From positions 12,388-27,900 of the forward strand of contig DDPO01000109.1 of assembly GCA_002342225.1 (NCBI GenBank): a DNA stretch of 15,513 nt, in the 5' to 3' direction. How positions within the stretch are numbered: position 1 is the first letter of the stretch; every line of letters begins with the position of its first letter. This stretch comes from Bdellovibrionaceae bacterium UBA2466 (GTDB lineage: Bacteria > Bdellovibrionota > FAC87 > UBA2466). The translations under genes and the position numbers were made by a program. Of this stretch, positions 7,970-15,513 are shown piece by piece. Under the pieces are notes generated by a model that searched no databases, had not been told where the DNA came from, and saw only the letters and a program-made list of their open reading frames with translations.

Positions 7970-8120
7970 AGATGCACTATGATGATGGGGTTGCGTTGAT
8001 TATTAAAGGTTTTTATCTCATGAAATCCCGATAATGCATCGCTACAGACCAAATCCTCTTGACGCGCTAGCAATAATTTAGAAATCTCTGGGTTTAATTG
8101 GGGTAGCTGGGAGTCAATCG
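7970..8120. promoter_or_regulatory. Divergent intergenic spacer with a spaced inverted repeat
   Basis: About 150 bases separate the minus-strand membrane gene from the plus-strand helicase gene, so promoters for both blocks should lie here. I found no convincing paired -35/-10. A TTGACG at 8059-8064 looks like a -35 but has no good -10 at 16-18 bases. GATGCACTAT (7971-7980) and ATAATGCATC (8031-8040) form an inverted repeat matching at 9 of 10 positions, with 50 bases between arms. It could be a dimeric regulator site or chance. Confidence 0.35.
8109..8113 (+). promoter_or_regulatory. Shine-Dalgarno site supporting the TTG start of the helicase
   Basis: GGGAG lies 7 bases before the TTG at 8121. 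The frame is open only back to a TAG at 8079-8081 and has no ATG or GTG in that interval. This motif therefore decides the TTG start. Confidence 0.6.
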
Positions 8121-10421
8121 TTGAATTATTTAGACACATTAAATGGCCCGCAAAGGGATGCGGTTTTACACGGCACTGGGCCCATTCTTATTCTAGCCGG
8201 TGCGGGCTCGGGCAAAACAAGAGTTTTAACCCATCGGATAGCCCATTTGATTTTGAATCATCAAGTTGACCCGACACAAATCTTCTCTGTGACGTTTACC
8301 AACAAAGCTGCAGCTGAGATGCGAGAACGTGTTTCTCATATTTTAGGGCGGCTGGCTCCGGGGCCCGTGGATTCAAGAGACCTTTGGATCAGTACTTTCC
8401 ACTCAGCATGTGTGCGTATTTTGCGCTCAGAAATTCACCACCTTGGTTATTCCAATAACTTTACGATTTATGATGATTCCGATCAGCTCTCTGTCGTAAA
8501 GGCTGTCATGAAAGAGCTTCATTTGAGCGATTCCATGTATTCGCCAAAAGCCATGCAGTCAAAGATCAATCGAGCTAAAAACGACGGGATTGATCACTCA
8601 AGCTACAAGCCAAGCTATGGCGGGCCCATTGAAGACGCCTTTATGCGAATTTTTAGCCGCTATACTGAAGTTTTGAAAGCTTCATCGGCCTTAGATTTTG
8701 CCGATTTAATTTTAACCACCGTAAAGTTATTTCAAACATGTCCCCCAGTACTTCATAACTATCAAAAGAGGTTCCCCTATCTTTTAATTGATGAGTATCA
8801 AGACACTAATCGTTGCCAATATCTTTTAATGAAGCTCTTAGCTGGCACTCAAGCCAATATCTGTGCAGTCGGTGACGAAGATCAGTCTATCTATAAGTGG
8901 AGAGGGGCTGACATCAGCAATATTTTAAATTTTGAAAAAGATTTCCCCAATGCCCAGATCTTTAAATTAGAACAAAACTATCGTTCGACAAAAAATATCA
9001 TCGAAGCTGCAAGCCATGTGATCTCCTACAACACCGAAAGACGAGATAAAAAACTTTTTACCCAAAATGATTCTGGGGAAAAGATCCAAGTCATAGAAGC
9101 TTATGACGAACATGATGAAGCACATAAAGCAACAGATCTTGTTTCTCAAGGGGTGAAAGAGGGGCAGCCCTTAAATCAGATGGCTATCTTCTATCGTACC
9201 AATGCTCAATCTCGTCTGCTTGAGGACATGCTGAGAGCGAAAGGTATCAACTATCAAATTTACGGCGGCCTAAAGTTTTATGATAGGCTCGAAGTCAAAG
9301 ATGTCTTAGCCTACCTTAAGCTTGTTTCTAATCCTAATGATGATGTGAGTTTTAGAAGAATTATCAATGTTCCTACTCGGGGAATTGGTGCAGTTTCCCT
9401 TGAGAAGTTTACTAGCAAAGCTAGAGAACTCAATATCAGCTGTTTTCAATTGCTATTAGATATTTTTGGTGCTGAGCCCAAAGTTCAAGCAGATCTGGGG
9501 CGCTCTCAGAAAAATTTTAAACAATTTTATGAGCTCATGGAGGCTTTGAGAGCCGCGAAAAATTCCGTACTTCCTTCCGACCTCATTAACATGGTCATTG
9601 AGGAAAGTGGTTATCGAAAAAGCTTAACTGACGAAGGCACTGTTGAAGCTCAAAGTCGACTCGAGAACTTGGCAGAGTTGAGACAAAGTGTTGTGGAGTA
9701 TGAACTTCGAAAAGGGGGAGAGGATCCAACAAAGGAGCTTACTCTTGAGGGGTTTCTCGAAGAAATTGCCTTAGTATCTGATATCGATCGGTTTGATCCC
9801 AATGCCCCAGCCATCAAGTTGATGACCATTCACATGGCCAAGGGGCTTGAGTTTGATTTTGTTTGCATAGTGGGTCTTGAAGAGGAGTTGTTCCCCAATG
9901 TCCGACCTTGGGAGCCCGAAGAGCCTTCAGATGTGGAAGAGGAACGAAGGCTATTTTATGTAGGGATGACCCGAGCTCGAAAACGACTTCATCTCTTCTA
10001 TGCTAAGAATCGAACCGTTTTTGGAAATTCGAGTTTTAGAGTGTTGAGTCGATTCGTAGAAGAAATCCCGCAAGATTATTTAGAACTGAAAAAAGCCGAT
10101 TACTTTTCAAGAAAACGGCATTTTACAGAGCGACCAGGCCTCATTCCGCAACGAGGCAGCTGGCAAGACAACGACAGCTTCGAAAGTAGACCATCCCGAT
10201 TTAATCAGGATGATTTTAGTCAAGTATACGAGGGAGATGATTCGAGTTCATACACCGATGTTCAGGATGAAAGTGGTGTTTCTGTGGGCTCTCGTGTGCA
10301 GCACCCCACTTTCGGAGAAGGTATTGTTCGTCAAAACTTAGGCGGAGATAAATTAATTGTTGAATTTCGAGGCCGAGGTTTAAAAAAGATATCTCTCAAA
10401 TTCACTCAGCTTAAGTTTTAA
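8121..10421 (+). CDS. pcrA: ATP-dependent DNA helicase PcrA/UvrD (superfamily 1)
   Basis: This is a 3'-to-5' SF1A helicase used in nucleotide excision repair, mismatch repair or replication-transcription conflict resolution. All core motifs are present over 766 residues: Walker A AGAGSGKT (26-33), motif Ia VTFTNKAAAEM (57-67), Walker B LLIDEYQDT (221-229), motif III GDEDQSIYKWRGAD (251-264), motif IV LEQNYRST (283-290), motif V TIHMAKGLEFD (569-579) and motif VI RRLFYVGMTRAR (609-620). The C-terminal 48 residues (GSRVQHPTFGEG onward, about 723-766) match the Tudor-like domain that contacts RNA polymerase in PcrA/UvrD. Length is slightly above the usual 720-740. Start is TTG, supported by GGGAG 7 bases upstream. 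The stop overlaps the ATG of the next gene (TAATG), so the acetyltransferase is probably translated by reinitiation. UvrD and PcrA cannot be separated by sequence alone here. Confidence 0.95.
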   Translation: MNYLDTLNGPQRDAVLHGTGPILILAGAGSGKTRVLTHRIAHLILNHQVDPTQIFSVTFTNKAAAEMRERVSHILGRLAPGPVDSRDLWISTFHSACVRILRSEIHHLGYSNNFTIYDDSDQLSVVKAVMKELHLSDSMYSPKAMQSKINRAKNDGIDHSSYKPSYGGPIEDAFMRIFSRYTEVLKASSALDFADLILTTVKLFQTCPPVLHNYQKRFPYLLIDEYQDTNRCQYLLMKLLAGTQANICAVGDEDQSIYKWRGADISNILNFEKDFPNAQIFKLEQNYRSTKNIIEAASHVISYNTERRDKKLFTQNDSGEKIQVIEAYDEHDEAHKATDLVSQGVKEGQPLNQMAIFYRTNAQSRLLEDMLRAKGINYQIYGGLKFYDRLEVKDVLAYLKLVSNPNDDVSFRRIINVPTRGIGAVSLEKFTSKARELNISCFQLLLDIFGAEPKVQADLGRSQKNFKQFYELMEALRAAKNSVLPSDLINMVIEESGYRKSLTDEGTVEAQSRLENLAELRQSVVEYELRKGGEDPTKELTLEGFLEEIALVSDIDRFDPNAPAIKLMTIHMAKGLEFDFVCIVGLEEELFPNVRPWEPEEPSDVEEERRLFYVGMTRARKRLHLFYAKNRTVFGNSSFRVLSRFVEEIPQDYLELKKADYFSRKRHFTERPGLIPQRGSWQDNDSFESRPSRFNQDDFSQVYEGDDSSSYTDVQDESGVSVGSRVQHPTFGEGIVRQNLGGDKLIVEFRGRGLKKISLKFTQLKF

Positions 10422-11359
10422 TGGCCTATCTCACTATTGATCAAGCAAGTGCATCTGAACGAGAAGCCCTAGCGCTCATTCGAGCTGAAGCATGGGCCAA
10501 AGAATTAAGCCGTGTTGAATTTTGTGAACGAAATAAAATTCTCTACTCCCACCCGTTTGGAACAAAAAGAATTCAAACCCTTTTGCTCAAGAACCCTGAA
10601 AAGAAAATTGTATCTTCGATGGACGCTCTGCAAGTGAAGTTTTTTTTCAAAGAGACAGAGACCCAAAAGATTGTAGTTCGAGAGGGGTTTTTAATTGCTT
10701 CGGTATTGACTCCAATCCAGCACCGCAGAAAGGGCTACGCATCTCATTTAATGAAAGATTTTCTAAGTCGGCAAAGCTTGGGCATTGGCGTACTGTACTC
10801 AGATATTGGTCCTAAGTTCTACGAGCGGTACGGGTTTCAAAAAACCAAAGTTCAATCGAGGGAGTTAGTAGAGCCTTTTGTAAGCACCAGCATTGAGCCA
10901 GTTCCGATCGAACTGAATGACTGGATCGAAAAAGTGAACAGTGTTCGTAAGATTCGATTCGAGACGGAAAAAGCGGCTCAGTTGTGTCTTGTTCCTGAAA
11001 CAGAGTTTTGGGACTGGCAAATCGAGCGATATCGATACTTTTCAAGGCTCAAAGGGCACCCTACTATCCCGGCTCCATTTTTTGAAATTAACACCACCAG
11101 CGGACCAAGCTATTTCTGTGTAGTGAAAAATGTTCTCACCCAAACTGCCGATGTTTTATGGTTTGATTCCGATTGCCCCGAGAGCCTGCCCGCTATAGGT
11201 CGAATTGCTAAAGATTGGGGATTGGGACGAATCCATTTTTGGAGCCCAAAAGAACTGGGCCGGCCGATCCACGAAGAGTGCCCTATGGGCTGGTTTCAGG
11301 GGGCTTCAAAGCCCAGTCCCGAGGGGTTTTATGACCCCCAGTTATGTGATTGGTGGTGA
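10421..11359 (+). CDS. GNAT-family N-acetyltransferase, LYC1-like
   Basis: The 312-residue protein has a GCN5-related acetyltransferase domain in its first half. FLIASVLTPIQHRRKGYASH (90-109) contains beta-4 and the acetyl-CoA pyrophosphate loop, in the form Q-H-R-R-K-G-Y-A. LYSDIGPKFYERYGF (125-139) is the motif-B helix and turn. The combination of an S-V-x-T-P loop context with YSDIGPKFY is reminiscent of fungal LYC1-type lysine N-acetyltransferases; this is from memory and needs a profile search. Residues 150-312 form a second region with several Trp residues and no motif I recognise, as in long LYC1-like proteins. Substrate is unknown. The ATG overlaps the helicase stop by one base and has no Shine-Dalgarno, so expression likely depends on the helicase message. 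gatC follows after 33 bases. A T8 run lies at 10640-10647. Confidence 0.8.
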   Translation: MAYLTIDQASASEREALALIRAEAWAKELSRVEFCERNKILYSHPFGTKRIQTLLLKNPEKKIVSSMDALQVKFFFKETETQKIVVREGFLIASVLTPIQHRRKGYASHLMKDFLSRQSLGIGVLYSDIGPKFYERYGFQKTKVQSRELVEPFVSTSIEPVPIELNDWIEKVNSVRKIRFETEKAAQLCLVPETEFWDWQIERYRYFSRLKGHPTIPAPFFEINTTSGPSYFCVVKNVLTQTADVLWFDSDCPESLPAIGRIAKDWGLGRIHFWSPKELGRPIHEECPMGWFQGASKPSPEGFYDPQLCDWW

Positions 11360-11363
11360 CCAA
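11301..11363 (+). other. Cluster of three small RNA hairpins before gatC
   Basis: Three 5-bp perfect stems occur in a row: GGGCT-TCAA-AGCCC (11301-11314), GGGGT-TTTATG-ACCCC (11323-11338) and TTGGT-GGTG-ACCAA (11350-11363). They span the last codons of the acetyltransferase gene and its stop. No T-run follows, so this is not an intrinsic terminator. Part of the complementarity may simply reflect coding sequence. Confidence 0.3.
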
Positions 11364-11392
11364 AATCTCAAGCTGAGGTATGTTCTTGGGCT

Positions 11393-11683
11393 ATGTTAAG
11401 TCGAGAAGAGGTATTAAAAATAGCCAAATTAGCCCGACTCACTTTGACCGAGGATGAGATAGGGTTCTATCAAAAACAACTGACACGGGTTTTAGACCAT
11501 ATTCAGGATCTTAATCAGGTTCTGACCAATAAAGAGGCCTTCGTGCAGCACGTTCCCGTTGATGCCGAACCCTTTCGCGAAGACGTAGCCGTTCCCTTTG
11601 CTAATCACGACGGGCTTATGAAAAACGCCCCGGCCGTTGAGAACAATTGCTTTTTGTTACCCGCTATTATGGAGCAGAACTAA
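11393..11683 (+). CDS. gatC: Aspartyl/glutamyl-tRNA amidotransferase subunit C
   Basis: This is the small wrapping subunit of the GatCAB tRNA-dependent amidotransferase; it stabilises GatA against GatB. The 96 residues have the usual GatC length. The N-terminal helix LSREEVLKIAKLARLTLTE and the segment YQKQLTRVLDHIQDL (27-41) match the family pattern, as does the C-terminal region leading to NAPAVENNCFLLPAIM. The ATG at 11393 is the only reasonable in-frame start, but its Shine-Dalgarno is poor: GAGG at 11375-11378 is 14 bases away. The three small hairpins upstream may matter for initiation. The stop overlaps the gatA ATG by one base (TAATG). Confidence 0.93.
   Translation: MLSREEVLKIAKLARLTLTEDEIGFYQKQLTRVLDHIQDLNQVLTNKEAFVQHVPVDAEPFREDVAVPFANHDGLMKNAPAVENNCFLLPAIMEQN
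11671..11674 (+). promoter_or_regulatory. Shine-Dalgarno site fixing the gatA start
   Basis: GGAG inside the last codons of gatC lies 8 bases before the ATG at 11683. It supports that ATG over an in-frame TTG at 11647, which would add 12 residues that do not look like a GatA N-terminus. Confidence 0.65.
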
Positions 11684-13152
11684 TGGAATTTGGTACGCTC
11701 AGTATTCAACAGTTGCTTTCAGGATATCAGAAGAAGGAGTTTAAACCCTCCGAAGTCGCAGCCTCTTTCTTAAAAAATATCTCTGATAAAAATGAAAAGC
11801 TTAATGCTTTTCTGCAAGTGCGCCCAGATGAGACTCTGTCTCAAGCGAGAGCTTTAGATGAAAAAATGTCGCAAGTTGAAATGTTGCCTCTTTTTGGAAT
11901 TCCGGTTGCGATCAAAGACAACTTTTTAGTCCAAGGTTGGCAAGCGACGGCCGGTTCAAAAGTTCTCTCGGGTTATTTGTCCCCGTATACAGCAACTTCA
12001 GTTGAGAGATTGCAATCCATGGGAGCTGTGATTGTTGGAAAAGTGAATTGTGATGAATTTGCGATGGGCTCTTCAAATGAAAATTCGGCTTTTGGACCTG
12101 TGAGAAACCCTTGGGCTTTAGATAGAGTTCCTGGCGGCTCAAGTGGAGGGTCCTCTGCTGCAGTAGCTGCGGGCCTTGCAACAGTTTCCCTTGGAACCGA
12201 TACCGGTGGATCTATTCGTCAGCCTGCAAGTCTCTGTGGTCTTGTGGGGTTAAAGCCCTCTTATGGTCGAGTCAGTCGATACGGCATTGTTTCTTATGCA
12301 AGCTCTTTAGATCAGGTGGGGCCGTTTTCTAGGACAGTTTGGGATTCTGCTCGCGTGCTTGAAGTGATGGCTGGACATGATGGCATGGATGCTACTTCAG
12401 CAAAAAGAGCCGTCCCACGATTTACAGAGGAACTGAAAGCTCCTGCGAAAAAAGCTTTTACTTTAGGTGTTTCACGTTCTTGGCTCGAGGGGGTTGACCC
12501 GGATGTCGCTAAAGCCTTTGATTCTGCGATTGAGTTTTTCAAGAAAATGGGAGGAAAAGTCGTTGAAATTGATCTCCCTCACACAAAATACGCGTTATCG
12601 ACCTATTATTTGATCGCTCCTAGTGAAGCTAGCAGTAATTTAGCTAGATATGATGGAGTCCACTATGGATATCGAACTCAGTCAGCGAAAACGAGTGAAG
12701 AGCTTTACAGTAAGAGCCGTGGGGAAGGGATTGGTCGCGAAGTAAAGCTTAGAATTATGCTGGGGACCTATGCTTTGAGCGCGGGTTATTACGATGCTTT
12801 TTACCTTAAGGCCAACCAAGTACGAAGAAAGATACAAGAAGATTTTGAGAAAGCTTTCACTCAGTGCGACTTTGTTGTTTCGCCCACTTCTCCTAGCACC
12901 GCCTTTAAGCTTGGAGAAAAAACAGATGACCCTTTGAAAATGTATCTGTCTGATATTTTTACTCTTCCAGTAAATTTGGCAGGTCTCCCTGGATTGTCAG
13001 TTCCTTGTGGACTTGATTCCAACAACCTTCCCATCGGATTTCAAATGATAGGAAAACCCTTTGGTGAGAGCGAACTTTTTGCAGCCGCGCACCAGTACGA
13101 ACAAATTCGCGGTGAGTTTCCCGTAGCCGACATGGCGAAAGGGAGAGGATAA
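11683..13152 (+). CDS. gatA: Aspartyl/glutamyl-tRNA amidotransferase subunit A (amidase)
   Basis: This subunit hydrolyses glutamine (or asparagine) to release ammonia for amidation of misacylated tRNA bound by GatB. With the ATG at 11683 the protein has 489 residues, normal for GatA. The amidase-signature triad is visible: Lys78 in FGIPVAIKDNF, the cis-serine Ser153 in PGGSSGGSSAA, and the nucleophile Ser177 in GTDTGGSIRQPA. GRVSRYGIVSYASSLDQVGP and the C-terminal NLAGLPGLSVPCG and PIGFQMIGKPF segments are also typical of bacterial GatA. The TAATG junction with gatC implies coupled translation. The gatB Shine-Dalgarno overlaps the 3' end of this gene, and gatB begins 3 bases after its stop. 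Confidence 0.96.
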   Translation: MEFGTLSIQQLLSGYQKKEFKPSEVAASFLKNISDKNEKLNAFLQVRPDETLSQARALDEKMSQVEMLPLFGIPVAIKDNFLVQGWQATAGSKVLSGYLSPYTATSVERLQSMGAVIVGKVNCDEFAMGSSNENSAFGPVRNPWALDRVPGGSSGGSSAAVAAGLATVSLGTDTGGSIRQPASLCGLVGLKPSYGRVSRYGIVSYASSLDQVGPFSRTVWDSARVLEVMAGHDGMDATSAKRAVPRFTEELKAPAKKAFTLGVSRSWLEGVDPDVAKAFDSAIEFFKKMGGKVVEIDLPHTKYALSTYYLIAPSEASSNLARYDGVHYGYRTQSAKTSEELYSKSRGEGIGREVKLRIMLGTYALSAGYYDAFYLKANQVRRKIQEDFEKAFTQCDFVVSPTSPSTAFKLGEKTDDPLKMYLSDIFTLPVNLAGLPGLSVPCGLDSNNLPIGFQMIGKPFGESELFAAAHQYEQIRGEFPVADMAKGRG

Positions 13153-13155
13153 ACT

Positions 13156-14592
13156 ATGTCGCTTGAAAAATACGAAGCAGTCATTGGTTTAGAAGTTCAC
13201 GCGCAACTCATGACAGCGAGCAAGATGTTTTGTCGTTGTCCCAACCAATATGGTTCTTCGCCAAATACCAACGTATGTCCTGTTTGCACAGGACAACCTG
13301 GTGCTTTACCTGTCATCAACAAGAAAGCTATGGAGTTGGGTGTTCGAGCTGCGATTGCTTTAAATTGTGAAATACATCCTGAGAGTGTTTTTGCGAGGAA
13401 AAACTATTTCTATCCAGACCTTCCTAAGGGATATCAGATCAGTCAGTATGAAAAGCCCTTCTGTACTCAGGGGTATGTTGTCGTCCAACTAAAAACAGGA
13501 GAGGAAAAGAGAATTGGAATTACTCGAATCCATTTTGAAGAAGATGCTGGTAAATCAAATCACGAGGCCTATGGGACATTAGTGAATTTAAACCGGGCCG
13601 GTGTTCCGCTTTGTGAAATTGTAAGTGAGCCCGACATGAGAACCGCTCACGAAGCGGGGCAGTATTTAAGAGCTCTTCATAGCATTTTAAGATACGCCGA
13701 TATTTGTGATGGCAATATGGAGGAAGGAAACTTCCGCTGTGATGCTAATATTTCTGTACGCCCCATCGGCACCGAGAAGTTCGGAACTAAAGTTGAGCTA
13801 AAAAATATCAACTCCTTTAAATTTGTTGAAAAAGCTATTGAATATGAAGTTCAGCGGCAAGTGTTTGCGATTGAGAATGGCGAAAAGATTATCCAACAAA
13901 CTCGCAGCTGGAACTCAGCTAAAAATGTCACGGAAGTGATGAGAGAAAAAGAACAAGCACACGATTACAGATATTTCCCAGAGCCAGATCTCCCTAAACT
14001 GGTTTTTTCATCGTCATGGTTAGACAAAATTAAGAAAGAGATGCCCGAATTGCCTCAGCAAACTTCAGCGCGATTTAAAGCTGCTTTTGATTTGTCCGAC
14101 TATGATGCTTCGGTTCTTACAAGTTCAAAAGAGCTCGCGAAGTATTTTGAGAGTGTTGTTAGTCATTCTAAAAACGGGAAGGCCAGCGCAAACTGGGTTA
14201 TGAACGAGCTTTTGGGCCGTCTTAATGCGGTGGGCAAGGAAATAGATTTGTCCCCTGTTTCATCAACCCAACTAGCCGAACTTATAGCGAAAATTGACAG
14301 TGGGGAGATCAGCGGAAAAATAGCCAAAACCGTCTTCGAAGAAATGTTTGCGACAAGTAAAGATGCAAGCAGTATCATTAAGGACAAAGGTCTCGTTCAG
14401 ATCAGCGATCCTGCAGCTTTAGAAAACGTTATTCGTAAAGTGATTGAGAGTAATCCTTCTCAATTAGCCGAGTACAAAGCGGGGAAAGTTAAATTGCTTG
14501 GTTTTTTTGTAGGCCAAGCGATGAAAGAGACCAAAGGACAAGCGAATCCGGCGCTTTTAAACGAGCTTGTTAAAAAATTCTTAGATAGCTAG
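13156..14592 (+). CDS. gatB: Aspartyl/glutamyl-tRNA amidotransferase subunit B
   Basis: GatB binds the misacylated tRNA and carries the kinase-like site that activates Glu or Asp on the tRNA with ATP before amidation. The 478 residues match the family. Visible signatures are GLEVHAQL (11-18), the zinc-binding cysteines C26, C28, C41 and C44 around CRCPNQYG and CPVCTGQPGALP, YPDLPKGYQISQY (86-98) and RIHFEEDAGKS (124-134). The C-terminal part from about 330 is the helical YqeY-like domain that holds the tRNA elbow. The ATG is preceded by GGGAGAGG at 13141-13148, 7 bases away and overlapping the end of gatA. No clear hairpin terminator follows the TAG, so readthrough into gmd is possible. Confidence 0.96.
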   Translation: MSLEKYEAVIGLEVHAQLMTASKMFCRCPNQYGSSPNTNVCPVCTGQPGALPVINKKAMELGVRAAIALNCEIHPESVFARKNYFYPDLPKGYQISQYEKPFCTQGYVVVQLKTGEEKRIGITRIHFEEDAGKSNHEAYGTLVNLNRAGVPLCEIVSEPDMRTAHEAGQYLRALHSILRYADICDGNMEEGNFRCDANISVRPIGTEKFGTKVELKNINSFKFVEKAIEYEVQRQVFAIENGEKIIQQTRSWNSAKNVTEVMREKEQAHDYRYFPEPDLPKLVFSSSWLDKIKKEMPELPQQTSARFKAAFDLSDYDASVLTSSKELAKYFESVVSHSKNGKASANWVMNELLGRLNAVGKEIDLSPVSSTQLAELIAKIDSGEISGKIAKTVFEEMFATSKDASSIIKDKGLVQISDPAALENVIRKVIESNPSQLAEYKAGKVKLLGFFVGQAMKETKGQANPALLNELVKKFLDS

Positions 14593-14626
14593 TCAAAAAA
14601 TAGGTTGTAGTGAAGTTTTAGCATGA

Positions 14627-15513
<887 letters not shown>

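Noticed and set aside
8059..8087. TTGACG as a -35 element for the helicase operon
   Set aside because: At 16-18 bases downstream there is no TATAAT-like hexamer; the best candidate (TAGAAA) is at a 14-base spacing. Too weak to call.
7945..8139. 64-codon open frame on the minus strand across the divergent spacer
   Set aside because: It overlaps the starts of both flanking genes, has no family features or ribosome binding site, and fills what should be the promoter region.
11647..11682. TTG start giving a 501-residue GatA
   Set aside because: The extra 12 residues lie inside gatC. The ATG at 11683 has GGAG 8 bases upstream and forms a TAATG overlap, and 489 residues is the usual length.

Overview
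The window is a gene-dense bacterial chromosome segment with two long co-directional gene groups on the plus strand and one three-gene block on the minus strand. There is no gene-free stretch over about 155 bases. I saw no rRNA, tRNA, CRISPR array, insertion sequence or integrase. GatCAB together with a PcrA/UvrD helicase is typical of many bacteria. A cellular-type topoisomerase VI pair in a bacterium, AT-leaning genes and very tight gene packing would fit a Bdellovibrio-like or other deltaproteobacterial-grade lineage. That placement is inference from gene content only.

Layout. (1) Bases 1-108 hold the 3' end of an unrecognised gene. (2) Bases 166-3137 hold a topoisomerase VI operon, top6B then top6A, with an ATGA overlap. 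A plausible promoter lies so close to the GTG start that the message would be nearly leaderless. (3) Bases 7969-3134 (minus strand) hold three genes: a polytopic GT-C-like membrane protein, an exported HEAT-repeat protein fused to a cyclophilin-type prolyl isomerase, and a GT87/DUF2029-like membrane glycosyltransferase. The last two are coupled by an ATGA overlap. The last gene meets top6A tail to tail with a 4-base overlap and no room for a terminator between them. (4) A divergent spacer of about 150 bases separates this block from the next. (5) Bases 8121-14592 (plus strand) hold a PcrA/UvrD helicase (TTG start), a GNAT acetyltransferase resembling fungal LYC1 proteins, then gatC, gatA and gatB. 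Junctions are TAATG overlaps or short gaps, so this reads as one transcription unit. (6) From 14645 to the window end lies a GDP-mannose 4,6-dehydratase gene cut by the edge.

How the genes work together. Top6B (ATPase) and Top6A (DNA cleavage) form one type IIB topoisomerase. The minus-strand block looks like an envelope glycan or glycoprotein assembly set, with two membrane-embedded glycosyltransferase-like proteins and an exported prolyl isomerase scaffold. gmd at the right edge makes the precursor of GDP-deoxyhexoses, which could feed surface glycans, though it is on the other strand and about 6.7 kb away. GatCAB converts misacylated Glu-tRNA(Gln) and/or Asp-tRNA(Asn) to the amidated forms. 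The observations most worth a second look are the bacterial Topo VI with its Lys/Glu-rich Top6B tail and altered Toprim motif, and the glycosyltransferase/HEAT-cyclophilin cassette.
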